Source: Cladophialophora immunda (Eukaryota; Ascomycota; Eurotiomycetes; Chaetothyriales; Herpotrichiellaceae). Taken from it: 64,000 nucleotides of DNA. The notes beneath the pieces were generated by a model. The model had not been told where the DNA came from, ran no database searches, and saw only the letters and a list, made by a program, of their open reading frames with translations. Location of the stretch: NCBI RefSeq assembly GCF_000835495.1, contig NW_015622541.1:4774001-4838000 (forward strand), read 5' to 3'. Within the stretch, counting starts at the first letter, position 1; every line of letters starts with the position of its first letter. This document shows, one piece after another, positions 11,392-20,044 of the stretch. Made by a program: the position numbers and the translations under genes.

Positions 11392-11491
11392 GGGATGGTC
11401 ATCACTAACTACTAGATGCCTTGTATCAGATACGTCTCAGCCAATCGCGGATAGGGCCGAATTGGGGAACGGCGAGTGATGGGGGGAGAGA

Positions 11492-11499
11492 CATATAAG
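11492..11499 (+). promoter_or_regulatory. TATA-like box
   Basis: catataag, 164 bp upstream of the ATG at 11663. Confidence 0.35.
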
Positions 11500-11662
11500 G
11501 AGTCGAAAAATATAGAGAGAGTGGGTGGCACACACACCTATATCTATCTATCTATCGATCTGTCTGTCTTTAGATATAGAGTCCATTCGACCATTACATC
11601 CCAGCACTCGAAGCCACAGTCAACGCTACACCGATATCTCACACAACACAACAGCCGCCAAT

Positions 11663-13063
11663 ATGTGCGGTTCCAAAGCACCGAGAGACTCCAAGACTCC
11701 AACGCCATACTACAACTATGCTGCGCAGTCACAGCAACAGTATGGCGCCTACACCCACGGCTACCACGAGTCCGCACGCATGAGCCCGAACCAACCGCCG
11801 CCGCCAACCTATACCGAAGCCATCGACGAGTCCATCCACTCCAGCCACAAGACGGCCGAAGTCGCCTATCCCTACCCCTACCCGCAACCACTCCCGTCAC
11901 CAGTCTCGCCCCGGGGCTCTCTTTCTCCCTCCCAGTCATATCTCCCAAGACCGCTTTCGCCAGCCCTCCCTCTCTCCCCTTCCCAGTCCCAGCTTCCGAC
12001 CCCAGTTTCACCAGGCCGGTCTCTGTCTCCGTCGCAGTCGCGTATCCCCAAACCCATTGCCATCCCCGCGACCCTCGCGCGGTACGGCTCGCCCTTTCTG
12101 CGCGCCTACCCGCCCTGTCTCGCGCAGTACCACATCTCGCCGACGCTGTTCCTCTCGTTCCTCGACACGCTGAATCGCGTGGCCGTCAAGTCTCCGCCGC
12201 TGATGGCGCTCAGTCTGGCCGGGAACATCGTGGGCACGGTCCCGGAGCCGACGGCCCAGATCGTCGGCGGCGTGGTCAACCTCGCGGCCGAGGTGTCCTC
12301 GGGGGTGATCCAGCGCGGACGCACCGAGATCGAGCTGCGGCGCGCCAACACCGACATCTTCGGCCCGCGGGGCCTGAAGGTCGAGATCGCAAAGACCGAG
12401 GCCCTGGCCAAGCTGGTCGGCATGGACGGCGTCTTCGACGACGACGGCAAGCTCAACAGGAAGGCGCGGCTGTTGCTGCCCCTGGACGGCGTCGAGGCAG
12501 ACGATGGCGCAGGAGGCGACGTGAGCGGGCAGCAGCGGAGGCTGGACGCCATGAGGCCGTGGATCGCCGAGCTGGACATCACGCCGCTGCCGGAGATCGA
12601 CGTGCCCACCAACGCCATGAGCCGGCTGAACGTCAAGATCAACGAGCGGGACCGGCGCAACGGCGAGAAGAAGCTGATCGAGAAGCGGAACAAGGTCCAG
12701 ACCCAGTACGAGAAGGACGCCGGCAAGGCCCAGCGCGAGTTCGACCGCGAAATGGCCAAGATCAACAAGGACCTCGACAAGCACCTGCGCGAGGTGGACG
12801 ACAAGCTGGCCGAGGCCACGCGGAAGCAGAAATCCCGAGACGTCGCCAAGCTGGAACGGGACCGGCAGAGGGTCTTGGACAGGTACGACCGAGAGAGGAG
12901 GAAGGAGGAGAAGGACTTCCAGAAGGAGATGAGGGAGGCCGAGAAGGACAGGATGAGCGACGACAAGGAGGAGAAGAACATGCGCAAGCTCAACTGGCTG
13001 GTCATAAGGGAGCTGAATGCCTGGAGCGGGGATGGGCCCAATCCGTATCTCCCAACGCCCTAG
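11663..13063 (+). CDS. Conserved hypothetical coiled-coil protein with Ser/Pro repeats
   Basis: Single exon, 466 residues, starting at ATG 11663 (the frame runs further upstream without a good ATG context). Residues 1-60 are Q/Y/P-rich. About 75-145 carry repeats of S-P-x-x-S-L-S-P-S-Q-S. About 150-260 is a conserved-looking globular part (RYGSPFLRAYPPCLAQYHIS, FLDTLNRVAVKSPP) with a hydrophobic stretch of alternating glycine and valine (ALSLAGNIVGTVPEPTAQIV). About 330-440 is a highly charged coiled coil rich in K, R, E and D. I recognise the overall pattern from fungal proteins of unknown function but cannot name a domain. Its stop is only 43 bp from the stop of the convergent ABC transporter gene. 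Very GC-rich codon use produces long shadow frames on both strands. Confidence 0.8.
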   Translation: MCGSKAPRDSKTPTPYYNYAAQSQQQYGAYTHGYHESARMSPNQPPPPTYTEAIDESIHSSHKTAEVAYPYPYPQPLPSPVSPRGSLSPSQSYLPRPLSPALPLSPSQSQLPTPVSPGRSLSPSQSRIPKPIAIPATLARYGSPFLRAYPPCLAQYHISPTLFLSFLDTLNRVAVKSPPLMALSLAGNIVGTVPEPTAQIVGGVVNLAAEVSSGVIQRGRTEIELRRANTDIFGPRGLKVEIAKTEALAKLVGMDGVFDDDGKLNRKARLLLPLDGVEADDGAGGDVSGQQRRLDAMRPWIAELDITPLPEIDVPTNAMSRLNVKINERDRRNGEKKLIEKRNKVQTQYEKDAGKAQREFDREMAKINKDLDKHLREVDDKLAEATRKQKSRDVAKLERDRQRVLDRYDRERRKEEKDFQKEMREAEKDRMSDDKEEKNMRKLNWLVIRELNAWSGDGPNPYLPTP

Positions 13064-13106
13064 TCAAGGCGGTTTTCTTGACGGGTATAGAGAAAATGTA
13101 TAGTAC

Positions 13107-15590
13107 TCATGGAGTTTCCTGGCGCGATTCAGCATCCTCTGCAATATACCCCGGGCGTTCCAAATGCCCCTTTTGCTGGTTGTCCTTTCCGTCCCCGACC
13201 ACAAAGACCTGGTTCAACTCATCCTGGATCTCTGTTCTCCGCTTCTCCCAGGTGTCCACCATGGCCAGCTTCTCCTTCAGCTCGGCGATCTCCTTTTCCA
13301 CTCCCAACTTCTCTTCTTCCGTGCCGATTCGGACCAGCTCCCAATCAAACCCTTCCTCCCCGAGACCAAGGACGAGGTTGAAGGTGTGGTATTTCCGAAG
13401 ACTGGCGCGCGTGGATAGCGTTATCACCGTGATCCCCTTCTCTTTACACCGCTCATACAGCAAGCCCTCAACGTCCGAGGACACCGCAGAGGTTCCTTCG
13501 TCGAGGAACGCGTATTTGGGCTCATGGTAGAACAGGCGAGCAATGGCCATCCGCTGTTTCTCGCCACCCGAAAGCACATCCTTCCACTCCTTGCGCGTAT
13601 CCCAACCACCCTCTCTTGACAGTAAGTGGCCAAGTTTGGCTTCCTCCAGGATCCGCTCCAGTTCGCTGTCTCGCCGATTGTTCTCTTGCATGTCCATCTC
13701 CGTATGCGGGTAGATGACTTGATCCCTTAGCGTGCCAATGCTGAGGTATGGCCGTTGAGGGAGGAACATGATTCCATCCATACCGTTGTTTCGAGGTCGA
13801 GAGACCAAACCGCGGTAGACAGGCCAAAGCCCACCAACAATCCGGGAAATGGCGGATTTACCAACGCCGTTGGACCCTGATATTAATAAATGTTCGCCAC
13901 TGTGGACGACAAAGGAAAGAGACTCGATTAGCTCATCGCCACCGTAAGGCCATAAGCCTGGTGCAACGACAGGAACGTCCTCAAGGCGAACGCCATCGAA
14001 GCCGTATTGGATCGTGCCTTGGACGTCGGCCAGGGAGTAGAGCTCTATCCGTTGAGAGGCTCGCCGGCCGACGGGCGCATAGGCGTTGGCGTGCACGCGA
14101 TGGAGTGTTGAGATGAGCTGGTAGACTCGCGAGGTATAGCCGGCCAGTTCAGACAGATCCTTGATGCTGTACATCATTCGACCACCTGCGTCGGCGAGTG
14201 ACAGCATGAGTCTCTTGTTGGTAGTGAATTCTTTCATGTGAGATCCCGACCGCGAGGATTCTGTCACCTCTCTACCCGAATTTGAATTCGATTCGAGAAT
14301 CGCATTCAGCCCGGCCCAGGCAGGGAGGTAGACGGGGATTGAAGTAATGATATAGCCAAAAGCCGACCATGAGTACTTCAGAATAAAGTCTTCAAGCATA
14401 TTATACCGGACTTTGACGTTGTAAATACCCTCCATCCAACTCCGGAGTTCTTTGAATGACCTATCGAGATAGACCTTTTCGACGTCAGCACCACCGTAAA
14501 ATGCGACCTCTTCTGCATTAGCGATCAATCTGGCATGGAGCCCACGGAAATCTCCCTCTTTCTTGCCCTCAACGGCCTTTAATTTCCCAAAGGGTGGAGA
14601 GAGCCGCCGAAGCATGGTTGCGGTGCCGAAGTAGTTTACGAGAAGTCCGGTCAGTGCCAATGGTCCAAGGGAGCGGTAGAGTTGGTAGTTAAAGACAAAT
14701 ATATCCACCAGGGGTTTTCCGAGAGAAGAATACAATGATGCGGCCGCTGTACAAAATAGTGTAAGATCCTGTGTGATGAACTGGTCTGCGCCTTCGACCC
14801 CGCCGTCAAGATTTGAGAGTTTGTAGTACGTGAGGTTCGAGTTTAGGTAGAGATCGTGGATGTATCTCGTCAGCCGCGTGCGGAAGGCGATTGATATCTT
14901 GGACTGGAGGAATTTGATCATCGAGTTGGTGTAGGAGGCCAGTGTGCCAATGGAGAGCCATCTCAGAAGCCCGAGCAGGAATTGCTTTCCATGACCACTC
15001 ACCAAATCTCGGACAATGGCACCGTCCAGCCTCGCGACCAGAAGAGACAAATATGTCCTCAAGATCAGGAAGACAGCGTGGCTCAGCAGTAACGCCGTCT
15101 CCTTGCTCCGAAATCTTGGTATCATGATGTTCGCCAGACTGAGGAACTGATGGAGGAAAGCCAGGTTGAGGCCGGGCTTTGTCTGCGCTGGCGGAGGACC
15201 ATATGCCGGAGTCGAAGTACCACTGGCCAGACGCGTGACCCGTGGAGGGGTCAGAAACAGTCTGCGATGAGCATCAAACGTGGTCGAGCGTATGGGATGG
15301 ATGATGACTTTGGAGGTGGTATCGCCTTTGGGAACATAGATGATGCGTTCTCCTCCTTTCCCTCTTAAACCACTATTCTTGCGGACCAGCGTCCGGCCCT
15401 GAGCCTTCTCTTTTGAACGAGCTTGCCACCACTTGAAACCGCCATAGCTAGAGGAGAGGATGGACAGAATGAGGGCGGCGGTGGCGGCAAGTTTGACGGA
15501 TCTAGGTGTGCGACGGATACGGGAGCGAAACAGGTTGAGATAATGGTTGTACAGAACCATCAACGGGTCCTCTTTCGACTGAACAGGCAT
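13107..15590 (-). CDS. Peroxisomal ABC half-transporter for long-chain acyl-CoA (ABCD/Pxa family)
   Basis: Imports long-chain fatty acids or their CoA esters into peroxisomes for beta-oxidation; known members work as Pxa1/Pxa2 or ALDP dimers. Single exon, 827 residues. The N-terminal hydrophobic anchor (about 33-52) is followed by the ABC membrane domain, with the peroxisomal-family EEA-type motif NAEEVAFYGG. The nucleotide-binding domain has Walker A SGSNGVGKS, signature LSGGEKQR, Walker B YAFLDEGTSAVSS and a STRASLRKYH switch histidine region. A charged C-terminal coiled coil ends the protein. The DEGTSAVS form, with G after DE, is what I remember of filamentous-fungal Pxa1-like proteins, but I cannot separate Pxa1 from Pxa2 here. 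A partner subunit gene is not in the window. The stop lies 43 bp from that of the neighbouring convergent gene. Confidence 0.92.
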   Translation of the reverse strand: MPVQSKEDPLMVLYNHYLNLFRSRIRRTPRSVKLAATAALILSILSSSYGGFKWWQARSKEKAQGRTLVRKNSGLRGKGGERIIYVPKGDTTSKVIIHPIRSTTFDAHRRLFLTPPRVTRLASGTSTPAYGPPPAQTKPGLNLAFLHQFLSLANIMIPRFRSKETALLLSHAVFLILRTYLSLLVARLDGAIVRDLVSGHGKQFLLGLLRWLSIGTLASYTNSMIKFLQSKISIAFRTRLTRYIHDLYLNSNLTYYKLSNLDGGVEGADQFITQDLTLFCTAAASLYSSLGKPLVDIFVFNYQLYRSLGPLALTGLLVNYFGTATMLRRLSPPFGKLKAVEGKKEGDFRGLHARLIANAEEVAFYGGADVEKVYLDRSFKELRSWMEGIYNVKVRYNMLEDFILKYSWSAFGYIITSIPVYLPAWAGLNAILESNSNSGREVTESSRSGSHMKEFTTNKRLMLSLADAGGRMMYSIKDLSELAGYTSRVYQLISTLHRVHANAYAPVGRRASQRIELYSLADVQGTIQYGFDGVRLEDVPVVAPGLWPYGGDELIESLSFVVHSGEHLLISGSNGVGKSAISRIVGGLWPVYRGLVSRPRNNGMDGIMFLPQRPYLSIGTLRDQVIYPHTEMDMQENNRRDSELERILEEAKLGHLLSREGGWDTRKEWKDVLSGGEKQRMAIARLFYHEPKYAFLDEGTSAVSSDVEGLLYERCKEKGITVITLSTRASLRKYHTFNLVLGLGEEGFDWELVRIGTEEEKLGVEKEIAELKEKLAMVDTWEKRRTEIQDELNQVFVVGDGKDNQQKGHLERPGYIAEDAESRQETP

Positions 15591-16037
15591 TTCGACTGAG
15601 TTAGAGGGGGAGCGGAAGGTGAAGTGTTCACCTGGAGGGACGACGAAGAGACATTGTCTGCTACCACATAATGTCGAGCGAACAGGCGGATTGATGCGCA
15701 GTATGGTTTATTTGGATCTTACTTCGGCGAACGATCAAGGCACACACGGACAGGAGACATGTGCTGGCGACTGACGCAAGGTGGATGGCCGAGAGTGGCA
15801 GCGGGATGTTTTGAAAGTCCGGAGATGACGATTGGAAGCGCATGTGAAAGGAATGCCGAGGTCTGGTAGCCTCACCAACCAGTCGATGTCTGCGCTTCAT
15901 CAACTAGTTTTCTTCGTAGCTGGAACACCATCATTGTTGAAGGATCAAATACTCCCCGCATATCCAGGTTAGTCGTCCTAATTCTACCCGAGCACCATTT
16001 ACCATCTATGTCTATGCTAGACTGGCTTGGAACGTCA
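15591..16037. other. Intergenic, promoter of the ABC transporter gene
   Basis: About 450 bp, holding the 5' region of the ABC gene and the 3' region of the hydroxyacid dehydrogenase gene, both on the minus strand. A minus-strand frame at 15661-15903 was judged to be leader sequence. Confidence 0.5.
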
Positions 16038-17094
16038 TCATAAATGGCCGTTCAGCTTTCCCTTCTGCTCCGCAATAGGTGTCAGTAGAGACCCCTTGTC
16101 CACCGCGTTCTCCAGATTCTGCAACACCAATAACTCCATCTCTCGCTGTGTCTCGTAGGTACTGGTGCCTATATGCGGCACAATGAAGACCTTTTCATTC
16201 TTCAACAACCCTTCTTCCACCTTGGGCTCCTCTTCAAACACATCCAGCCCGGCCGACGACACTTTGCCGCTTTCCAGCGCCGCCACCAGATCCTTCTCGT
16301 TGATCAGCGCCCCTCGAGCGGTATTGACAATCACCACTCCCTCTTTCATTTTGGCGAATTCGGGCGCAGATATTATATGTCGTGTTTTCGCGTTCAGAGA
16401 GAGATTCAGGCTGAGCACGTCGGACTGGGCGAGCAACTGGTCGAAACTGAGGTAAGTCGCATCACCTTCGAGCTCTTTTGGCAGGCGTGTTCGGTTGTGG
16501 TAGGCAATCTTCATCCCAAATGCTCGCGCTCGATGAGCCATTGCCTGATTTCAGTCAGTGTAAGATTCCCGCAGGTAGTGCTGTGACGCGTACTCTGCCA
16601 ATTCCCCCCATTCCCAAGATACCCAGCACTTTACCCTTTGGATCGTGTCCGAGTTGGGCCTCCCCACGCCATTTGCCTTCTCGGATTGCCACTAAAGGTA
16701 CCCATGCCAGCCGCAGAGCACCCAGCATGAGGAAGATACCGACATCAGCGGTGGCGTCATCGACTGCAATTGGTGTGCTGGATATCTTGAGTCCTCTCCG
16801 GGTGCAAGCGTCCACGTCAATGTTGTCGTATCCCGCTCCGTTGTGGCAGATGTATCGCAGAGATCGAGGCAGGACAGACACCAGCTCCTGATCGAAGGGG
16901 CCTGTTTCTGACGTGGATAGGTTGGAGCGGTAGAGCGCCACGACGTCGTCGTACTGGCCAGTCCTGCAGTTGGAGAGGAACTGCTCGCGTGTGCCCTTTC
17001 GGAACTCCTTCAGATTGTATTTTGAACTCAACCCTTCCCACTCTTTATCTGTGTGTGCCAGTCCTCCAATGAGGAGAACGGTAGGTTTCGACAT
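16038..17094 (-). CDS. D-isomer-specific 2-hydroxyacid dehydrogenase (glyoxylate/hydroxypyruvate reductase-like)
   Basis: NAD(P)-dependent reduction of a 2-keto acid such as glyoxylate, hydroxypyruvate or pyruvate. Exons complement 16594-17094 and 16038-16544 with a 49 bp intron (gtacgc donor, actgactg branch region, atcag acceptor); 335 residues. Splicing restores the Rossmann motif GILGMGGIGRAMAHRA. The three catalytic residues of the family are visible: R in NTARGALIN, E in LDVFEEEP and H in VPHIGTSTYETQREME. The catalytic-domain motif HNGAGYDNIDV is typical of the GOR1-type subgroup. The first ATG (17094, MSKPTVLLIGG) was chosen; an upstream in-frame extension begins only with TTG. It is transcribed away from the polyol dehydrogenase gene, with 738 bp shared upstream sequence. 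Confidence 0.9.
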
Positions 17095-17832
17095 GGTAGA
17101 GAGGAACTTGGGGAGGGACGGTCTGAGAAAGAATACTCGAGTTAGGGGAGCACGGGTTGGCAACGCCTTTTGTCGAAAGCAAGAGGACAAGGCAAACCTA
17201 ACCCAATCTTGCTGAAATCCATAAAAAGGTGCTGGCCGCTGGTAGCCAGATTGCGGGATATATTTCCTCCAGCGTCACCTGGCGACGCGAAAGTGATGGT
17301 GGGCATTATTCCGTCGGCATTTGAAACTGCGAGCATCGCAATGTCGACGACAATTCCACTTTGCAGTCTCACCCCGCACGGTCAATTGCCGTCTTTAGTT
17401 CTCTCACCCCCACATCCTCTGCCTTCTCTCCATGACTGGACCAAACTGCTGCTGGAGAGTCACCCTCAGGGTCGGAGTCTCCCTAACTCTCGCCGAAGAT
17501 TACTCGAATAGACTTGCTGAAGCATCGGAGAAAATCCCGCTGCCCGATCCTTCTGAGTACAGGCACATGGTGCCCATTGATGGATGCCACAGCGCCCTTG
17601 CGAAATCATTCTTAAGATGTTGGATCCGTCCCCCGGGCTTCCGGGCTCATTCCATCGGTACAATTCTCTCCGTTTCCTCCAAGTTTACATTTCGCTGCCT
17701 CAATCCAAGCAGATATTGTGTACTAACACAAGAGGTTCGAAAATCTTGTACACGAGCAACTCGTTTTCCGGGCAAGGGCCGCAATAGAGAAACGTCGACG
17801 CGGGGGCGCCCAGGGTTACGAGATCAGACGAC
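17095..17832. promoter_or_regulatory. Shared divergent promoter region
   Basis: The only sequence between two divergent oxidoreductase genes. CT-rich tracts near 17395-17430 and 17660-17700 look like fungal core promoter or leader sequence for the plus-strand gene. No specific operator could be named. Confidence 0.45.
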
Positions 17833-19088
17833 ATGGCTCATACAGAGACTGTCCAGGCATTGGTGTTACACGGGAAGAATGACTTGAGACTGGTAAGAAA
17901 CCGAGCTACTCTCCAAGCAGGCGCAAGACTGACGGAACGGTGCTTGAATAGGAGACGAGACAACCGCCTGTTCTGCAGCCTGGGGAGGTCCAAATAGCCA
18001 TCAAGGCAACAGGTATTTGTGGTTCGGACTTACACTACTACCGTCATGGACAGAATGGAAACTTTGTTGTTCGGGCGCCACTCGTCCTCGGCCATGAAGC
18101 ATCAGGCGTTGTCACTGCTGTTCCTGAGGTTGCAAATGGTGTCACAAATGGCGACGCTCCTTCCTCGAGTCTCAGAGTTGGCGACAGAGTGGCATTGGAA
18201 GTAGGTTTCCCTTGCCGCTCGTGCGCCCTGTGTACCGCGGGTCGATACAACCTGTGCTCCAAGCTATCTTTCAGATCTTCTGCAAAGACTTTCCCACACA
18301 TGGACGGAACGCTGCAAACATTGGTCTCACAGCCAGTCGCCATGTGCCACAAACTACCCGAAAACGTCACCTTCGAACAAGGTGCCCTGGTAGAACCCTT
18401 AGCCGTCTCTCTGCACGCATTGAACCGCAGTCAGTCTGCGGGATCTGGAGTGGGAGTGCCTTTGGTTGGGTCAAGCGCCTTGGTCTTGGGAGCGGGCGCC
18501 GTGGGAATGCTGACCGCTGCTGCTTTGTCTGTTGCTGGAGTATCCAAGACTGTCATCGCCGACATCGACGGTCCCAGATTAAAGATCGCCGCAACGCTAG
18601 GTGGAGGCAAGTTTAAGCTGAAGACATTCCTCATTCCTCGAAGCCCTCCCGCCCCAACGATTCCAGAGATTCTGTCGGACGCACAAAGACAAGCGGCGGA
18701 GATCTGCGAGGCAGAGGGACTAGAAGCTGGGTTTGATCGCGTATTTGAGTGCTCAGGCGCGCCACCATGTGTCCAGATAGGCGTGTATGCAACCGCAGCA
18801 GGCGGGAAGCTGGTCCTGGTTGGAATGGGCACACCGGTTCAGACCTTACCGCTGGGTGCGGCTGCTTTGAGGGAGGTGGACGTTATCGGCGTATTTAGGT
18901 ATGCCAACTGCTATCCTGCGGCCATTGCACTTTTTGCCAGTGGTCAGCTGGACGGTGTCGCAGAGGATCTGGTCACGCATCGGGTGGCTCTTGCGGACGG
19001 AGAGAAGGCATTCAGAGTGGCTTCTAATACAGCGCAGGAGGGGGAGGACGAGGGGAGGGTCCCCGTGAAGGTGGTGATCACATCATAA
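17833..19088 (+). CDS. Zinc-dependent medium-chain dehydrogenase (sorbitol/xylitol dehydrogenase-like)
   Basis: NAD(P)-dependent oxidation of a polyol or secondary alcohol. Exons 17833-17892 and 17952-19088 (59 bp intron, gtaaga...aatag), 398 residues. The catalytic zinc site shows as GICGSDLHYYRHG (Cys about 43) and GHEASG. A structural zinc loop C-X2-C-X2-C-X7-C is present (CRSCALCTAGRYNLC). EPLAVSLHA is a sorbitol dehydrogenase-type signature, and the Rossmann motif is VLGAGAVGMLTA followed by an acidic D at the strand end (VIADIDG), favouring NAD. The protein is a little longer than typical SDH because of an insert after residue 75 and another near residue 280. Its last third is copied, in both orientations, just downstream. 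Confidence 0.9.
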
Positions 19089-19152
19089 TGCACTAGACTT
19101 GTGCTTGCGAATCTGCGTAGAGCTGCTGTATACACCTGTACATTGGATCAAT

Positions 19153-19289
19153 TAGAAACTGGGTTTGATCGCGTATTTGAGTGCTCAGGCGCTCCACCAT
19201 GTGTCCAGATGGGCGTGTATGCCACCGCAGTAGGCGGGAAGCTGGTCCTGGTTGGAATGGGCACACCGGTTCAGACCTTGCCGCTGGGT
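19153..19289 (+). pseudogene. Direct partial copy of the dehydrogenase 3' coding part
   Basis: Aligns with 18721-18857 with six differences of mixed kind (transitions both ways and two transversions). The copy begins just before the LEAGFDRVFECSG region and stops at PLGA. It has no start, no Rossmann half and no zinc site, so it cannot be a working gene. Confidence 0.9.
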
Positions 19290-19581
19290 ATGTGATCACC
19301 ACCTTCACGGGGACCCTCCCCTCGTCCTCCCCCTCCTGCGCTGTATTAGAAGCCACTCTGAATGCCTTCTCTCCGTCCGCGAGAGCTACCCGATGCGTGA
19401 CCAGATCCTCTGTAACACCGTCTAGCTGACCACTGGCAAAAAGTGCAATAGCCGCAGGATAGTAGTTAGCATACCTAAATACGCCGATAATGTCCACCTC
19501 CCTCAAAGCAGCCGCACCTAGCGGTAAGGTCTGAACCGGTGTGCCCATTCCAACCAGGACCAGCTTCCCGCCTGCTGCGGT
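19290..19581 (-). pseudogene. Inverted copy of the dehydrogenase 3' end with RIP-like changes
   Basis: The reverse complement matches 18794-19085 over about 292 bp with ten differences. Nine are C-to-T or G-to-A relative to the intact gene and one is T-to-C. Six of the nine fall at CpA or, on the other strand, TpG sites, the preferred RIP target. The minus-strand frame stays open (VFRYANYYPAAIALFASGQL) but has no 5' part. With the intact gene it makes a near-perfect inverted repeat with a spacer of about 200 bp. Confidence 0.9.
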
Positions 19582-19612
19582 GCCAACTGCTATCCTGCGG
19601 CCATTGCACTTT
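19581..19612 (+). pseudogene. 32-bp direct fragment of the same dehydrogenase
   Basis: Identical to bases 18902-18933 of the intact gene, without the changes seen in the neighbouring inverted copy. It joins directly to the end of that copy. Confidence 0.8.
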
Positions 19613-20044
19613 AATCTCGGCCCACAATGTTGGTGAGGCAGGCAAGAAGGGAATGCGTATTAGGCATTCCACCCGCGGCGCGTCGCGTCCCGCTGGGTGA
19701 ATTACTTGAACTAGAAGTTGCCCAAACATTTGGATATTGCAGAAAGTGTCATTGAATGGTTTTCGAGATCCATGATAGAGCAGCAGACTCTATTTTCATT
19801 TGCAGTATGGAGGGGAGAGCAAGATATCCGGCGCATGATGTTGCCCATGTTCTCGTTGATTCACCAAGCCGTGTTTTGGGGCTGACGTCAATTCTCCGCC
19901 TGCGCATGTGCTTGGAAAAAGCGAGCAAAGCGATGCTCCTCCTCGGTCGGTCTTCAACCGGCATCTAAAATTATATCCAATTCCTTTACATCAGTCGCAC
20001 CGGACTGACCACTGTCAGAACCATCTCTTATCGTAATAGCTGAC
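19613..20044. other. Intergenic, promoter of the NmrA-like gene
   Basis: About 430 bp with no gene. It has no visible relation to the dehydrogenase copies. Confidence 0.5.

Larger units (their letters stand above)
10549..11662. other. Intergenic region with inverted repeat and promoter
   Basis: About 1.1 kb. An A11 run lies near 10720, ctag-rich repeats around 11060-11400, a TATA-like box at 11492, and a tatc/tgtc tetranucleotide stretch at about 11540-11568 just before the next gene. No gene recognised. Confidence 0.55.

Noticed and set aside
11476..13530. 684-codon open frame overlapping the coiled-coil gene in another frame
   Set aside because: Arg/Gly/Pro-rich shadow of a GC-rich gene; the 11663-13063 frame has ordered and coiled-coil content.
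19093..19548. 151-codon minus-strand frame with dehydrogenase-like sequence
   Set aside because: It is a read across the inverted copy and the reverse of the direct copy, not a gene.
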